Positions 1 to 6,964 of a stretch of DNA of 7,637 nt are shown here, piece after piece (positions within the stretch are counted from its first letter, which is position 1; every line of letters starts with the position of its first letter). Both the position numbers and the translations under genes were made by a program. The notes under the pieces were generated by a model that was given only the letters and a program-made list of their open reading frames with translations, had not been told where the DNA came from and ran no database searches. Source of the DNA: Cyanobacteria bacterium K_DeepCast_35m_m2_023 (GTDB lineage: Bacteria > Cyanobacteriota > Cyanobacteriia > PCC-6307 > Cyanobiaceae); assembly GCA_016882345.1 (NCBI GenBank), contig VGQR01000084.1:1-7637 (forward strand), read 5' to 3'.

Positions 1-127
1 CAGTCGAAGAACAGAAGCAGTGGCGTGGACACCAACAGTGCGGTCAATGAAGAAAAAGCTGCGCCAATGTGCCACGTCGAACCACGTTGGGCAAGCCTGG
101 GGAATCTGGCGCGACCGTCAGCGGCCT
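1..127 (-). other. Unresolved left edge, possible 5' end of a truncated minus-strand gene
   Basis: No gene can be fixed here. Reading the minus strand downstream of the glycosyltransferase stop, two frames stay open to the edge. One contains a hydrophobic stretch (SSLTALLVSTPLLLFF) that could be the first membrane helix of a protein, but it has no ATG or GTG and would need a TTG or ATT start. The other has a GTG at 73-75 and reads VAHWRSFFFIDRTVG. Neither start has a clear ribosome binding site. The plus-strand frames here run on into the antisense of the glycosyltransferase and look like shadows. A downstream gene in the same minus-strand operon is plausible but unproven. Confidence 0.2.
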
Positions 128-1216
128 TCAGGTCCCCTGCAGCAAGGCCACCAATGCCGCTGCAGCCTGCCCGCAGCCGCCGTCCGGCAAGGGGGCCAGA
201 CGGGGCGGCAGCAGGGGCTGATCGAGCTGCCAGTCGCCGCGACTCAGGTCATCGCGTCGCAACAGGCGATGCCATCCATGGTTCTGGAGATCACGTTGCA
301 GCACAGCGGCCTCAGCGAACCCCTCGCGTTCCACCAGGTGAATCCCCAGCCCCTGGCTCAGAGCCTCGCAAAAACTGCTGTAACCAGGTTTGGTGATCAA
401 CCGACCGCAGCGCGGCATCAGATCGAGTGGCCGCAGACCATCGGGAATGCAGCGGCCGTTGCTGTGCCGGGCTAACGACGGATCGGGTCCGATGAACACA
501 TGGTTAGGCCAGCGTTCAAGCGGCAGATCGGCCAGGTCCAGACCCAGTCCGCCAAAGCTGATCAGGATGCAGCGATCTCGATCACTTGGCAGCTGCCACT
601 GCTGGGCCAGTGCATCGAGATCCGCAGAACTCAAGCGTGGAGTCCCGGCGGTGAGACCGACATCGACCACCCGAATCCCCCAATCGATGGGCATCGACAA
701 GGGGCAACGCAACAGCAGATCGCCCTGGCGGTAGGCACGTCGTGCCGCGTCGGCCCAAGGCACAAACGCAGGGCCCATGGGGCCGTAAATGGCCTCCCAA
801 CCAAAGCTGGCCAACCAAACCAACGGCGCACCCAGACGCCGTGCCAACGGGGCCGCAGCGGGCGGCACGTCACCCACGACCACAACTGGTTCATCGGGGC
901 TGCTGCGCTGCGCTTCGATCCAACAGGCTTCGGTCTCAATCTGCTCGGGGAGTCGGTGGTCGAGATCTTGCAGCGCACGCAAGGTCGCTGCGGGATCCGA
1001 ACCCAGAGCGTCAGCCTGGATCACCCCAACATCCCATTGGCAGCTGCGGTGCGTGAAGCCAAGCGGCCCCATCGCCAGATCCAAAAAACGACGCGGCAAC
1101 GCCGTCGACAACACCAGGCGCCACTGAGGCTGCAACTGCGCCAGCGCAGTCAACACAGCGGTCGTGCGCGACCCATGGCCGTAGCCATGCGCGCTGATGC
1201 AAGCGATGATCAGCAT
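128..1216 (-). CDS. GT-B fold glycosyltransferase-like protein (MurG/GT28-like), 362 aa
   Basis: Probable nucleotide-sugar-dependent glycosyltransferase; donor and acceptor are unknown. The N-terminus carries a glycine-rich motif, SAHGYGHGSR (residues 8-17), as in the acceptor domain of GT-B enzymes. A segment around D116-PP and SFGWEAIY (137-144) resembles the N-terminal glycosyltransferase-like domain of plant arabinokinases. The C-terminal Rossmann half begins near ISFGGLG (219-225) and contains the donor-site-like stretch DLMPRCGRLITKPGYSSFCE (265-284), whose KPGYSSxxEA pattern is typical of MurG-like enzymes. No signal peptide or membrane helix is visible. The frame stays open 65 codons further upstream, but that part is the antisense-like overlap with the neighbour's 3' end; the ATG at 1214-1216 starts directly with a beta-strand (MLIIACISAHG) and lies four bases after the neighbour's stop, implying co-transcription and probably translational coupling. 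It could also be a non-catalytic relative. GC-rich like its partner. Confidence 0.72.
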   Translation of the reverse strand: MLIIACISAHGYGHGSRTTAVLTALAQLQPQWRLVLSTALPRRFLDLAMGPLGFTHRSCQWDVGVIQADALGSDPAATLRALQDLDHRLPEQIETEACWIEAQRSSPDEPVVVVGDVPPAAAPLARRLGAPLVWLASFGWEAIYGPMGPAFVPWADAARRAYRQGDLLLRCPLSMPIDWGIRVVDVGLTAGTPRLSSADLDALAQQWQLPSDRDRCILISFGGLGLDLADLPLERWPNHVFIGPDPSLARHSNGRCIPDGLRPLDLMPRCGRLITKPGYSSFCEALSQGLGIHLVEREGFAEAAVLQRDLQNHGWHRLLRRDDLSRGDWQLDQPLLPPRLAPLPDGGCGQAAAALVALLQGT

Positions 1217-1220
1217 CCGA

Positions 1221-2102
1221 TCACAGCCGGGGAGGTCGACACAGGCAGGGGGGGCGTTGATGCAACACCTCTTGGTAATGCACGCGTCCGTCGAGGCCGT
1301 ACCAGCGGTGCGCAGCCAGGCACACCCCATCGGCGTCCAGTTCAACCCAACTGAAATGGCGCAGGGGGACATCAGCATCATCGACCAGATGCCGCGGCAC
1401 ACAGGCGGCATTGAGGTAAGCAGTTCCCTGGCGATCGATCACAAAAGTGCTGCGTTCGCCGCTACCGCGCCGCAGACGGTGGTGCATGTGCCCAAACACC
1501 ACCAGCGGCAGCGAACGAAACCGGCGGATGCGATCGATCGCCAAGGCCAAGTCTTGATCACCCCAATCACAGGCCGGAGGTTTCCAGTCACGGCCACAAG
1601 GATCCGCGGCCTGACTCCCCAGACCAGTCGGGCCGCAGTGCGCTAACAGCACCAGAGGTCGTTCTGCTGGGGCCTGAGCAGCTGCATTGACGATCAGCTC
1701 AACCGACTGGTCGCAACTCACCGGGCCATACACCGCCTGGCAGGCTCTGGCCACCGAAAACCCCCCACCAGCCGTCGCCGGGCGACCACCGACCACGGCA
1801 AGGCCAGGAAGCCTGCGTAGGTCCCATCCGCAGTGCAACGGCCCAAGGGCGTCCAGCTGGCGCAACAACGTGCGTCCCGAGGCGTCCTTGCCAGTGTCGT
1901 GGTTGCCAAGGATGCACGCCACAGGCAGCGGCAACTGTCGCAAAAGCGCCGGGATGCGTGCGTCACCATCGCTGAGATCACCGACCACCAGCAAGGCATC
2001 AGGGCTCAGACGGCTCAACACTGCATGGTCGTGCCCATCCCACTGGCCATGGAGATCGCCAGCGATCGCCAGGCGCAGAGGTGCAGTCAATGACAGCGGC
2101 AA
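1221..2102 (-). CDS. Calcineurin-like metallophosphoesterase (cyanobacteria/plant type), 293 aa
   Basis: Dinuclear-metal phosphoesterase; its substrate is unknown. All five signature blocks are visible in order: GDLHG (15-19), GDLSD (41-45), GNHD (66-69), AHCG (154-157) and GHMHH (204-208). These supply the metal-binding Asp, Asn and His residues, so the enzyme should be active. Length and the long insert between blocks three and four resemble the family I know as TIGR04168, found in cyanobacteria and plants; this is from memory. No signal peptide, so probably cytosolic. The start is a TTG at 2100-2102. An in-frame TAG lies five codons upstream with no ATG or GTG between, and another TTG at codon 5 is an alternative. 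It is the first gene of a minus-strand pair with the glycosyltransferase four bases downstream, and is divergent from nadA across only 48 bases. Confidence 0.86.
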   Translation of the reverse strand: MPLSLTAPLRLAIAGDLHGQWDGHDHAVLSRLSPDALLVVGDLSDGDARIPALLRQLPLPVACILGNHDTGKDASGRTLLRQLDALGPLHCGWDLRRLPGLAVVGGRPATAGGGFSVARACQAVYGPVSCDQSVELIVNAAAQAPAERPLVLLAHCGPTGLGSQAADPCGRDWKPPACDWGDQDLALAIDRIRRFRSLPLVVFGHMHHRLRRGSGERSTFVIDRQGTAYLNAACVPRHLVDDADVPLRHFSWVELDADGVCLAAHRWYGLDGRVHYQEVLHQRPPCLCRPPRL

Positions 2103-2150
2103 GGAGTCCCATGACTAGGGTGGCACCATCTTCGCCCAAGGGTTACGAGG

Positions 2151-3119
2151 ATGGTCTTTGCGGCTTCTCAAAGCACTGTCACAACAAACAGCGAACACAA
2201 GTTCGCCATTGAACGTCTCAGACGAGAACGCAACGCAGTAATCCTGGCTCACTACTACCAAGACAATGACATTCAAGACATCGCCGATTTCATCGGAGAT
2301 TCACTTGAATTATCAAGAAAAGCCGCTCAAACCGATGCCGATGTGATCGTTTTTTGCGGCGTTCACTTCATGGCAGAGACAGCAAAAATACTCAACCCTG
2401 CAAAAACAGTACTGATTCCAGATTTGACTGCCGGATGCAGCCTTGCTGATGCCTGTCCGAGCGATGCATTTTCCAGATTCCGTCAAGAACATCCAGATCA
2501 TATTGTGGTCAGCTACATCAATTGCTCTGCCGCGATCAAGGCACAGAGTGACTTGATCTGCACAAGCAGCAATGCTGTCGATCTCGTGAAACAACTCCCA
2601 GCCGACAAGCCAATATTGTTTGCACCTGATCAAAATTTAGGTCGTTGGGTTCAAGAGCAATGCGGAAGAGAACTGACATTGTGGCCTGGCAGCTGCATGG
2701 TCCATGAAAGCTTTAGCGAGCAAGCATTGCTGAAACTCAAGTCCGAACAACCCAACGCAGAAGTGCTAGCCCATCCAGAATGCATATCCAGCCTACTGGA
2801 GCACGCCGATTTCATCGGTTCGACAAGCAAGCTGCTACTACAGGCCCAACAAAGCAGCGCACAAAGCTTCATCGTTTTAACCGAACCAGGAATCCTTCAC
2901 CAGATGAGGCTTAAAGCTCCGGAAAAAACCTTTTATCAAGTGGCTGGAATTGATGGCTGCAGCTGCAACGAATGCCCCTACATGCGTCTCAATACAATCG
3001 AAAAATTACAGGATTGCCTTGAAAAAATGTCACCAGAAATTAACATAGAGGAAGAGCTAAGAATCAAAGCATTAAAACCGATACAAAAAATGCTTGAGAT
3101 GAGCAGTACCAGTAAATAA
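2151..3119 (+). CDS. nadA: Quinolinate synthase NadA, 322 aa, complete
   Basis: Condenses iminoaspartate (made by L-aspartate oxidase NadB) with dihydroxyacetone phosphate to quinolinate, in de novo NAD synthesis. It is a cytosolic enzyme with an oxygen-sensitive [4Fe-4S] cluster. Visible family motifs are AHYYQ (33-37), [10 protein letters not shown] (46-55), [14 protein letters not shown] (67-80), TAGCSLAD (93-100), [10 protein letters not shown] (121-130), PGSCMVHE (179-186) and NECPYM (273-278). The three cluster ligands are most likely C96, C182 and C275; C270 and C272 form a Cys-rich approach to the last ligand. Length is normal and the gene looks intact. ATG 2151 is the first usable start in frame after a stop at 2115-2117, with AAGGG at 2138-2142 about eight bases upstream. 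Base composition falls toward AT-rich in the last quarter, unlike the GC-rich genes to its left. It stands alone on its strand, converging on the TPR gene 36 bases away. Confidence 0.96.
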   Translation: MVFAASQSTVTTNSEHKFAIERLRRERNAVILAHYYQDNDIQDIADFIGDSLELSRKAAQTDADVIVFCGVHFMAETAKILNPAKTVLIPDLTAGCSLADACPSDAFSRFRQEHPDHIVVSYINCSAAIKAQSDLICTSSNAVDLVKQLPADKPILFAPDQNLGRWVQEQCGRELTLWPGSCMVHESFSEQALLKLKSEQPNAEVLAHPECISSLLEHADFIGSTSKLLLQAQQSSAQSFIVLTEPGILHQMRLKAPEKTFYQVAGIDGCSCNECPYMRLNTIEKLQDCLEKMSPEINIEEELRIKALKPIQKMLEMSSTSK

Positions 3120-3142
3120 TTTAGAAAAGTACAAAGTTGCAG

Positions 3143-3169
3143 TCAATATCAAAAATTAAGCGATATTGA
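3143..3169. repeat. AT-rich inverted repeat between convergent genes, weak terminator candidate
   Basis: The arms TCAATATC (3143-3150) and GATATTGA (3162-3169) are perfect complements around an 11-base loop. The repeat spans the stop codon of the TPR-oxygenase gene and lies just after nadA, so it could help end transcription from both sides. The stem is AT-rich and no good T tract follows on either strand; the only T run on the minus strand is inside the loop. It may be chance in AT-rich sequence. Confidence 0.25.
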
Positions 3170-4664
3170 ATGCAATGCAAACGCGTTGCTGTTCTGAAAC
3201 AAACGATGATGTTTCGTGGGGCAGATAAGATGGAAACAAAACGACCAAGCCAGGGTAAGGTTTGATCGTAAAGGGGGTCTGGTTATCGAGATCTTGGTAA
3301 ATAGAGTGAGTGAACTGCAGTGAGCCCTGACCATCGGAACCTTGCACCACCGAATCCGGAACCTGCAAGTACAACACGCCACTAAGGAACGACTCAGGAT
3401 GCGTGTGTCGTCGTTGACGACCGCCAGATCGCAATGCAACACCCCACCCACTCCAACGCCAGTTGCAATGCAAAGACTGGTCTGTGGATGAGGATTTGTG
3501 CTGTAAGTGGGCTAAAAGTGGATGCTGTGAATGGTGTGACAAGTAATCGCTGACAAGGGGGGCTATTCGTTGACGAAGTGCAACTGCGCAAGGATGGCCA
3601 GAATCAAGCAACTCATGGGACTGCAGACCCATATCAGTCGGCTTACCAACACGGTTATCGACAAGGCTGGAGGAATTAAGGACATAATCAGTTAACAACT
3701 CCAAATCATTATCAGCAGAAGGAAAGATCTGTTGAGATGCGACGACGTTCTCTGGACGCAACAGGAACGGATCTACAAAAGGAAGTTGCAGGCTCTCAGG
3801 GAGATCGCAGAGAAGACTCCAAAGACGCGTGTCAAATGGAAGGCTGCTAGCAGACATGAAAGAATGAAGACACTCCCGTACAGCTTCAAGATCATTATTA
3901 GCGAGCAGAGAATAGACAAAAGGAACAACAATCCGCAGATCGGCAGGATGAGCGCGGTAAAGCTTCGTCCACTGGCTAACGACATCAAGATTATCTGCAG
4001 AAAGCTGCATCAATTCAGCTTTCAACAATTGAGCGTCAAGATTTTCGGTGTCGCAATCAACCAATTTCGAGATTAACAGATCTGCAACAACAAGATTCTG
4101 CGAATGCAAAAAGAAACGACAGGCATTGGCCAGGATTAAAAGATCTGCAGGATATTTGTCGATAAGTTTCAAATAAACAGCTTTTGCGTCATCAAGCCTG
4201 CCGCTTTCTGAATAAGCAATAGCAAGGTTGACAAACGGCTCCCGCTCATTGGGAAAGCGAACGGCCAAACGTTTCAGTAGTGATATGGCCTCATCGAGTC
4301 GCCCACCACCGATCAAAGCCTCAGAAAGCATCAATAACAGGCTGGCGTCATCTGGCCTGAACTGAAGAGCAGCTTCGATGGCAGCGCTGGCTGCCGAATA
4401 ATGACGTGTGGACAAAAAAACCTGACCACAAAGTGCATTTAAGACTGCATGACGAGAACCAAATGGAATCGTCTGGGCAAGCTTCAATGCCTGATCCAGC
4501 TCACCAATCCTTAATAAAACACGCAAAAAATTTAACTGAGCACCTGTATGACCCGGAGAGTCACTCAGAAAACAGCGATAGAGTTTAATTGCATCATCAA
4601 AACGATGATGACTGACATGCGAGAGTGCCATTTGATTAAGTTGCTCAAAATTTTTTAAATTCAC
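3156..4664 (-). CDS. TPR-repeat protein with C-terminal 2OG-Fe(II) oxygenase-like domain, 502 aa
   Basis: Two-part protein. The N-terminal half is helical with about four tetratricopeptide repeats (roughly 13-46, 73-105, 107-140 and 141-174; the last two read cleanly, e.g. NLAIAYSESGRLDDAKAVY), followed by less regular helices to about 330. The C-terminal 130 residues match the pattern I know from Pfam 2OG-FeII_Oxy_5 (PF13759): HTHPESFLSGVLYLQVP (420-436), GSLQF (447-451) and PGLVVLFPSYLPHETSSF (471-488). Likely Fe(II) ligands are H420, H422 and H483, and R494 is a candidate 2-oxoglutarate-binding residue, so the site looks complete. The TPR half probably recruits a protein or peptide substrate. 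No signal peptide. The start is a GTG at 4662-4664 without a clear ribosome binding site; ATG at codon 12 is an alternative but would cut into the first helix. A terminator ends about 14 bases upstream. Confidence 0.85.
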   Translation of the reverse strand: MNLKNFEQLNQMALSHVSHHRFDDAIKLYRCFLSDSPGHTGAQLNFLRVLLRIGELDQALKLAQTIPFGSRHAVLNALCGQVFLSTRHYSAASAAIEAALQFRPDDASLLLMLSEALIGGGRLDEAISLLKRLAVRFPNEREPFVNLAIAYSESGRLDDAKAVYLKLIDKYPADLLILANACRFFLHSQNLVVADLLISKLVDCDTENLDAQLLKAELMQLSADNLDVVSQWTKLYRAHPADLRIVVPFVYSLLANNDLEAVRECLHSFMSASSLPFDTRLWSLLCDLPESLQLPFVDPFLLRPENVVASQQIFPSADNDLELLTDYVLNSSSLVDNRVGKPTDMGLQSHELLDSGHPCAVALRQRIAPLVSDYLSHHSQHPLLAHLQHKSSSTDQSLHCNWRWSGWGVALRSGGRQRRHTHPESFLSGVLYLQVPDSVVQGSDGQGSLQFTHSIYQDLDNQTPFTIKPYPGLVVLFPSYLPHETSSFVSEQQRVCIAFNIA

Positions 4665-4678
4665 GTGTGGAAGAATCG

Positions 4679-4712
4679 AAAGAAAAGGCCTTCCCGGTAA
4701 AACCAGGAAGGC
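4679..4712 (-). terminator. Factor-independent terminator after the epimerase-STAS gene
   Basis: Read on the minus strand, GCCTTCC pairs with GGAAGGC (plus-strand 4706-4712 with 4688-4694). A T/G mismatch is followed by an inner GGT/ACC pairing closed by a TTT loop, then the tail CTTTTCTTT. The hairpin begins 35 bases after the stop of the epimerase-STAS gene and points in its direction. The plus strand has no T tract, so it is one-directional. It ends about 14 bases before the GTG of the TPR-oxygenase gene. Confidence 0.72.
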
Positions 4713-4747
4713 AACGAATCGAACAAACGTCTAAATAATGATAGTGA

Positions 4748-6901
4748 CTAGGAAACTGTAAACTCCTCTTCAAGCTCAGCGTCAACAAGAGATTGACGAA
4801 CATTAGGATTCAAACCCGATAGTGCAACCGTAAATTGGGCGCCTGCACGTTGCTTCGTGAACAGAAGATAGTTCCAGCCCGTGTCACTAATCACCTTGAG
4901 GTGTGTCATGTCGAGTTGCAAACCGGTAAGACACGGTAGCTTCTCGACCTCGGACTTGAGATATCTCAAGGTAGATGTATTTAACTCACCACTCAAAGAG
5001 AATTTTGCAATACCATCCTTGAATTCAAGCAGATCAGCGTCGAAACCTGTCCCCGCTGGGGTGATACGACAACGTACTTTAAGCTGTTGATCAGTTTCAG
5101 GTAACGTGACATAAAGCTTGCAACGATCGAATTTTTCATAAATCTGGTTGTTGATCCAAACTTCTGTCAGTTCGACGCTGCCTGGAGGCAACAGGTCAGG
5201 TGCTACCCGCAAAATATTATCAGGCCAGGCACCAGGCAATGGACTAAAGTAAAAGTCCATCGCCTGGCGATTAATCAAGAGATTTGAATAGATAGCTGCC
5301 AGGAAACACAGCTCGAAAGAGTGGTAACCCGCCATCGAATGACTGCCTTTACCCCTTTCAGTGCCTAATGCGTAGGGCTGACCATTCGCAAGCACATTAA
5401 AGTAAATGCCACCCTCTTCATAATCAAGAAACCAACCATTATAGAATGCTGAGCCTTCGCGAGCATACTGTAAATATTCTGGTTTGTCATTATAGACACC
5501 AGCCATAATGTAGTAAGCAAGAATACCTTGTTCTTGCTGCCACCAAGCCTTACGGTCGTGCCAAACGAGACGGTGGAAATCCTCACCATCTTTTTTGGTA
5601 CGCTCCATCATGTCATACCAACCACCACGCTGGTTGTCACACCCGGCTGCAGGAATGGCGTCTGCAATTTGATGAGCAAAAGTCTTATAGGAGTCTTTGG
5701 CACGCAGACTTTGCATGCGCGTTAAATTCCAGGCCACCTTAAGGTTGTGGCCAACAACGCAACGAGCTTGATGAATGCCCCAGCTTAAATCATGAGTCCA
5801 ATCATCATAGAACTTTTCGTTCATGAATGGACTGTATCCATAGTCCGGGAAATGCTCACAGATGGTATCAAAAGTATATTCGAGGAAATCAGCATATTCT
5901 GGCTCTGCCGTTGCCAGATAGAGGTTAATCAGATAGGCGGGCGCATGATCTCCTACAGAATTCCAATTCTTTTTGGCTTTATTGATTCCTAGTGAGTCAG
6001 CCTTAGCGTCAAAAGTAACAGGGTCAATGTGTGAATAATAACCACCATAAGGACCATGATCCTTATAATAACGATTCAAGAAGGAGATCGTGTCAACAAT
6101 GTCTGTAAGGATATCACCGGCACCTGTGATCCGATAGGTCTGAGTTGGACCTGCCAGCGCATAGATCTGTTCATAGCAAGGAATTGCATTACCGCCTTCA
6201 TCTCCACCAGCAGTAGAGCCCATATATTTTCGTACACTGCCATCAGACTGAATGTCAATTTGACTATACCAATATGTTATGCCTTCACTAATATCACGAT
6301 GCCGGAAGTGCTTCTGCATATACTGTGTACCCTTGGTAGCAGCCTCAAGAGCACGCTCGTCACCAGTCATCATGTAGGCGGTAGCAAAACCATAGACAAG
6401 CCGCGAAATTGTGTCCAGGTTTTGCACACCGTCAAGTTTTAAACCTTCTGCACTCAGGTCAGTGCGAAAATTACGGAAGTCAATTGTTTCCCCTTCATTG
6501 ACCCTGAATTGGGCCTCAAGGTAGAAATTGAGGAGTTGTTGTATTTGATGAACCCACCAATTTTGTTCCTCAAAACGAAGATGATCGGATTCGCGACCAA
6601 AGAGAAGAATATGCTTAGCCTCGAATTTTAAACCTGAGGATTCTGGATAGAATAGACCATAAACATGTATAAAACGACCAACTACTAATGTGTCCTTAAT
6701 CGAGGGAGCAACCTGGAAGGGTTCACCAAGATTGCGAACAAGTTCTGCATAACATGCAGCAGTGACCTTAACGGTATATGTACGGCCATCAGAGGTTTCG
6801 AGAACTACAAACCCCTGCGAATCAAAGACATCTGGAAAATCAACTTTGCGAATGTATCCAGCAATGAGATCTGAGAATGTAAAGTTGAGTTGGCCTAACA
6901 T
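4748..6901 (-). CDS. N-acylglucosamine 2-epimerase-like barrel with C-terminal STAS domain, 717 aa
   Basis: Three-part protein. Residues 1 to about 112 are beta-rich and unrecognised (possibly OB-like: AGYIRKVDF, RTYTVKVTA, GRFIHVYGLFYPE). Residues about 115-560 resemble the (alpha/alpha)6 barrel of the AGE family, which interconverts N-acylglucosamine and N-acylmannosamine or epimerises free sugars: GGWYDMMER (426-434), KAWWQQEQGILAYY (451-464) and YHSFELC (526-532). GHNLKVAWNL (384-393) matches the family GHxxE motif, except that Lys388 replaces the catalytic Glu. After a beta-rich linker, residues about 615-717 read as a STAS domain: FSLSGELNTSTL (634-645), LQLDMTHLKVISDTGWNYLL (661-680) and LSGLNPNVRQSL (694-705). 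Thr674, before the Gly, aligns with the Ser that is phosphorylated in SpoIIAA/RsbV. Standard AGE proteins are near 400 residues. No signal peptide. ATG 6899-6901 has no clear ribosome binding site. Probably follows the debranching gene in one transcript; enzymatic activity is uncertain. Confidence 0.85.
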   Translation of the reverse strand: MLGQLNFTFSDLIAGYIRKVDFPDVFDSQGFVVLETSDGRTYTVKVTAACYAELVRNLGEPFQVAPSIKDTLVVGRFIHVYGLFYPESSGLKFEAKHILLFGRESDHLRFEEQNWWVHQIQQLLNFYLEAQFRVNEGETIDFRNFRTDLSAEGLKLDGVQNLDTISRLVYGFATAYMMTGDERALEAATKGTQYMQKHFRHRDISEGITYWYSQIDIQSDGSVRKYMGSTAGGDEGGNAIPCYEQIYALAGPTQTYRITGAGDILTDIVDTISFLNRYYKDHGPYGGYYSHIDPVTFDAKADSLGINKAKKNWNSVGDHAPAYLINLYLATAEPEYADFLEYTFDTICEHFPDYGYSPFMNEKFYDDWTHDLSWGIHQARCVVGHNLKVAWNLTRMQSLRAKDSYKTFAHQIADAIPAAGCDNQRGGWYDMMERTKKDGEDFHRLVWHDRKAWWQQEQGILAYYIMAGVYNDKPEYLQYAREGSAFYNGWFLDYEEGGIYFNVLANGQPYALGTERGKGSHSMAGYHSFELCFLAAIYSNLLINRQAMDFYFSPLPGAWPDNILRVAPDLLPPGSVELTEVWINNQIYEKFDRCKLYVTLPETDQQLKVRCRITPAGTGFDADLLEFKDGIAKFSLSGELNTSTLRYLKSEVEKLPCLTGLQLDMTHLKVISDTGWNYLLFTKQRAGAQFTVALSGLNPNVRQSLVDAELEEEFTVS

Positions 6902-6964
6902 GGATTAAAAAGCAAGAAAATAGTGATGAAAAAAGTGATTTATGAAAATAGATTAACTAAGCAA
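6902..6964 (-). other. Short AT-rich spacer between debranching and epimerase-STAS genes
   Basis: These 63 bases hold no hairpin that would end the upstream transcript, which favours co-transcription of the two minus-strand genes. A weak promoter-like pair (TTGCTT, then an AT-rich CATAAA about 17 bases on) can be picked out on the minus strand, but it is not distinguishable from background in such AT-rich DNA. Confidence 0.35.

Noticed and set aside
20..1354. Long plus-strand open frames opposite the glycosyltransferase gene
   Set aside because: They are antisense to a minus-strand gene with recognisable family motifs, and their translations are rich in Arg, Gln, Pro and Gly without motifs, as expected of shadow frames in GC-rich DNA.
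1217..1411. A 65-residue N-terminal extension of the glycosyltransferase
   Set aside because: It would overlap the phosphoesterase 3' end, whose sequence is coding in another frame; the extension is Cys-rich and unlike a domain, and the ATG at 1214-1216 begins exactly at the expected first beta-strand.
2062..2069. GCGATCGC palindrome (HIP1 of many cyanobacteria), with near copies around 1427 and 1529
   Set aside because: I found only one exact copy, inside coding sequence, so it is not enriched enough to call a repeat family.
3732..4076. Plus-strand 114-residue open frame inside the TPR gene
   Set aside because: Antisense to the TPR region, no motif and no ribosome binding site.
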